A stretch of 64,000 nt of DNA from Hofstenia miamia (lineage: Eukaryota > Xenacoelomorpha > Acoela). Positions 60,598-64,000 of this stretch are shown here, piece by piece. The stretch's first letter is position 1. Every line of letters starts with the position of its first letter. The DNA lies in contig SCFE01000082.1 in NCBI GenBank assembly GCA_004352715.1, forward strand, positions 110,808 to 174,807, given 5' to 3'. The notes beneath the pieces were generated by a model. The model saw nothing but the letters and a program-made list of their open reading frames with translations. It did not search any database and had not been told where the DNA came from. The position numbers and the translations under genes are program-made.

Positions 60598-63139
60598 CTG
60601 GCCAAAGTGGAGAAGATACATCTTGTTATGTTTTTAAAAGAAGAATACCAGGATACCACCCCACACAAAGTTGAAAGTCTGTACTTTCACATGGAGAACT
60701 TCACTGTTCTGTACAAAAGCTCCTATCAGCCCACAAGTATGTATAATACTCACATAATCTCAGCTACTAAGATCATCTACACTGATCTGCTCTTGTGCAA
60801 GAAAATTCCAACACACTGTCTCACAGTTGATACTCATCTGATAATTGATACATGCATCCAGGCCCAATCACTCAAGTATAATTAATATTAGCTCACCTGG
60901 CCTCTGCTCTGACGTCTCTGATCTTCATGTCAGTTTTGCATTTTCACAAAGTGCCACTACCCTGCAAGAAATTGATGGGGTGTGGACAAACCTGAAAGCT
61001 GATCATAGCCTGGAGACACAATGGCCTACCATTAACATTGAGAGCCCAATGTCACAGTATCATAGATCAGTTGAGAGAATGCTTGCAGAGTTACACCTGT
61101 CCCATGATACACAAGATCGGAAAAACTTCTCAGAGAAAATGTTCTTGGAAAAATTTGCTCTGGTGATTGAATCCCATGGAGCCATGTGGGTTCTCACCAC
61201 TTTCCTTACAGTTGATCCTCATCTTCACCTACCCATGGATAAAGTCACCAGAGAAAGACTTGCAAAACAGTGCTCTCATTAACTTGCTATTGGTCCTGCA
61301 GCCTGGAAGGTTAAGAACTGGTTACTCCACTCTTGCTTGTTGCCTGCCTTGCCTGGGAAGAATAAGAAAGCAATTGAACATTTTGAGAAATTCTATGCCC
61401 ATCTCATCAGATCCAGTGGACCCCTTGGTCACCTCCCACCTCAGATGATTATCAAGTGAATAAGAGTCGCATTTTCCAACTTAAATATCTTCTTGGATAC
61501 CCTCAAAAAGTACATGTGGGGAGCAACTGCTGAGACCAAGTTTCCTTCTATTAACTCCATGTACACATCTCTGTGTACAAGTTGACTCATGCACTGTGAA
61601 TATGGCTCCACCAAACAGTTTGTTGAATCAGTTGGTCACTATGACATCCTGAACTGCATGGAAATCTTATTTAGTCTGGAATGGCTCAATTATCCTGAGT
61701 GCAGATACAGTAAGCTTACACAGACCCAGTGACAAGCTACCAAGGATGGCAAGGTAATCCCAATCACTGTCTTAGGGCAGACAATGAAAATGCCTGAACA
61801 ATTCTACTGTGAGGAAGAACTCTTATCCTCTGCTATTGAGGTATCACTTGCAACAAAAGCCCTCATTGAAGCTGTTAACCTAGAAAAGTTCTCAGGGGTC
61901 ACAGTCTTGCCCAAGCTCACACCTGCCTGGTCTCTTACCAACAATGAGTGAATCTTAAAGATCAAGCACTGCCCAGAAGAATTCACAGAGAAACCAGTGA
62001 TAGTCAATCTCATTGTTGAGCCCAACAGCAACAGTGACATCCTAGGCCTCATGAAGTGGTGCCTCATGGAAATGCTAACCAAAGAAGAGCTAGTACTTCT
62101 ACTATTGGCAGGGCAACAACTAGCCCTGGACTTAAAATGTACCACTGCCCACATTTCTCTCTCCACCACTCAAATTGAAAATCTACAGAGCCACAGACTC
62201 TGCAGTGCCAAGATGCCAAGATAAACTACCCTGTTACAATTGGAATAGCCTCCCTTCAGAACAAGTTCAGCTTTGCCCAGTTAGAAAACAACATTGAGAA
62301 GAACAACCTTCTCTGCATCCCACCACCTTGTTTGATGACACCACTGATTCTACCATCTTGGAGAGTGTGCCAGGGAAAGAAAAAGGTCTCTGCCCATCTG
62401 TCAGATTGCATTAATTACATCTCAACTGCCTCCAAAATTAACAGATCTATGCAAACTAAAGAGTATAAGGACACCCATGATGCATTGCTAGAAGGTGGTA
62501 ACCCTGAGCACATATACATCAACAGGAAACTAACCATCAAGCATATTTTCCAGAAGGGGCCAGCCTATCTCTACTCAATTAGAGAAAATCCATCAAACCA
62601 TCAATTTGCTAGACCCTCATGTTGTCATTCTATTTCAAGCTGGAGGTGACTTGATGTGGGCTAATAAAGCCAAGACTATAACCTGATATTACAATGTAAC
62701 CAAGCATATCAAGATCATTACCATGCTACAGGCCAGCATAACAGACCCTGAAGAAATGACACTCCAACAAGTAAATGAGTATTGCTCACTCTTTGTTGAC
62801 CACACTACCCATATGAGATCTCTCAGGGAAGTCTTCCTTCACTTTTATCCTGATACCAAAATTTGTGTGGATGATGCACACGCCTTAGACACTGACACCT
62901 TAATGATGCTCCTCATTGCCCTCAAGGGCCTTTGTCTTTATGAGTGTTTTTATGATACCTTCACCCAGAGGTTGAACATGTTGCGACAAAACTGTCCTAT
63001 TAGTTCAAGGCTACCAGAGCTCAAATATTTCAGATTACACAGTGAAACCATCACTCAACAGGAGGCATTAATGCAAGTCACCAGGCGGCCCTGCTATGCA
63101 GAAGTTTTATCCTGGGATGATATATTGGCAAAGGAATGA
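60598..63139 (+). pseudogene. E3 ORFX: long unknown coding region downstream of integrase
   Basis: It spans about 850 codons in at least four interrupted frames and lies where env or other accessory genes sit. Open pieces are 60598-60884, 60845-61282, 61997-62224, 62332-62649 and 62723-63139, and each aligns in order with E2. The last piece ends DDILAKE and stop, 77 bases before the LTR. The sequence is hydrophilic, with no signal peptide, transmembrane helix or furin-like site seen, so an envelope role is unlikely. The C-terminal part has VVILFQAGGDLMW and, about 90 residues later, VDDAHAL. I do not recognise the family. Confidence 0.82.
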
Positions 63140-63204
63140 TCAAAGAAGCCTAAAAGTTGTTGTGTGGTCCTACAGTCCAACTGTTACCACAGCCTTAACC
63201 ATGC

Positions 63205-63215
63205 AATGGGGGGCA
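63205..63215 (+). promoter_or_regulatory. Polypurine tract of E3
   Basis: AATGGGGGGCA ends immediately before the LTR's TG. This is the expected position of the plus-strand priming tract and fixes the 3' LTR start at 63216. Confidence 0.8.
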
Positions 63216-64000
63216 TGTAGAGTCACTCAGGACCTCTCTTTTATTTTTATTTTAATTTTTAGGCACTCTCAAATTAATTCGGTGCTATTTTGTTTAATGA
63301 ATTGTTAATTTGTGATTATTTTGAACCTAAGTTTCAAACTTAGTGATTGTCCCCTCAGAGCTTTAGATTATGTGTAATTGCTCAGTTAATTTGTTAGGGA
63401 AATGAACTTTTGTAAAAACAGTAAATATTTACCTTCTGTTGTTATAAATAGGGAACAAAAATGTAAGCAAACATCAATTAAATTTCATTCTCACTGGATA
63501 CCATTTGCTTTTCTATTATTTTATATTTTACTAACCATTTTAGCTCTGGTATGAATATTATAATAATGAAATTGTAAGATCCAGCAATAATGTGGGAGGA
63601 ACTCCACTGTGCCTGGGGCGATAACTTGCTCCTAGACAGATGTGAGCCTATATTGTGGTCACTTTANAAAAGTTGTTGTGTGGTCCTACAGTCCAACTGT
63701 TACCACAGCCTTAACCATGCAATGGGGGGCATGTAGAGTCACTCAGGACCTCTCTTTTATTTTTATTTTAATTTTTAGGCACTCTCAAATTAATTCGGTG
63801 CTATTTTGTTTAATGAATTGTTAATTTGTGATTATTTTGAACCTAAGTTTCAAACTTAGTGATTGTCCCCTCAGATAGGGAAATGAACTTTTGTAAAAAC
63901 AGTAAATATTTACCTTCTGTTGTTATAAATAGGGAACAAAAATGTAAGCAAACATCAATTAAATTTCATTCTCACTGGATACCATTTGCTTTTTTATTAT
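63216..64000 (+). repeat. E3 3' LTR (start), with a partly duplicated second copy
   Basis: TGTAGAGTCACTCAGGACC is colinear with the 5' LTR with a few percent differences by eye. After an N at 63666, the sequence from 63152 restarts at 63667. That second copy lacks about 39 bases present near 63358-63397. This suggests two alleles joined rather than a genuine tandem LTR. Confidence 0.85.

Larger units (their letters stand above)
51555..64000 (+). mobile_element. Ty3/Gypsy LTR retrotransposon E3
   Basis: The order is 5' LTR, leader, gag, protease, RT, RNase H, integrase, an extra ORFX, a polypurine tract, then a 3' LTR that runs off the window. Protease-RT-RNase H-integrase order is diagnostic of Ty3/Gypsy. 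The element is dead: stops (often TGA), frameshifts, four N-run gaps and several gap-associated duplications occur. Its pol is related to the E1 RT fragment and its ORFX to E2. Confidence 0.93.

Noticed and set aside
60598-63139. ORFX as a retroviral-type envelope
   Set aside because: Position fits, but I see no signal peptide, transmembrane anchor, cleavage site or Cys pattern.

Overview
The window is a 64 kb piece of a draft, AT-rich metazoan genome, probably an invertebrate. The support for this is spliced eukaryotic exons with GT-AG introns, decayed Tc1/mariner-type, LINE and Ty3/Gypsy elements, MITE-like repeats, and N-run gaps including three of exactly 1000 N. I cannot name the species.

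The only host gene I can reconstruct is a complete copine on the minus strand, from the ATG at 35887 to the stop at 496. It has 17 coding exons, 1995 nt including the stop and 664 residues, and every exon junction keeps phase. The protein has two C2 domains, a copine/vWA A domain with DxTxS and a long Pro/Gln/Tyr-rich tail carrying two PPxY motifs. Wording such as GRTEVIDN, SNxEDxS-like and DYLKGG places it nearest the CPNE5/8/9 branch. Its introns run from 41-46 nt to 10.7 kb, and one uses a GC donor.

The large copine introns are full of dead transposons. Intron 13 holds a pogo/jerky-like TIR element. Intron 10 holds a mosaic of LTR sequence and an inverted reverse-transcriptase fragment. 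Intron 7 holds a Tc1-like transposase. Intron 6 holds nested inverted-repeat elements. Intron 5 holds a DDE transposase, a LINE RT fragment and a mariner-like remnant.

From 36 to 46 kb, upstream of the copine, I see only repeats: LINE 3' ends, a second pogo-like copy, a TTAA-flanked TIR element with a hairpin end, and a well-preserved 404 bp TIR element flanked by perfect 10 bp target-site duplications (Mutator-like).

From 46 to 64 kb lie two Ty3/Gypsy-related elements in opposite orientation. E2 is on the minus strand and keeps only the part downstream of pol. E3 is on the plus strand and has a 5' LTR, gag, protease, RT, RNase H, integrase, a further long coding region, a polypurine tract and the start of a 3' LTR. 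The extra region downstream of integrase is about 1000 codons long and is recognisably conserved between E2 and E3. It does not resemble an envelope protein or anything I recognise, and it is the most interesting unexplained item here.

Several tandem duplications abut Ns, some identical and some differing by SNPs or indels. They look like assembly or haplotype artefacts and should be cleaned up before copy numbers are trusted.
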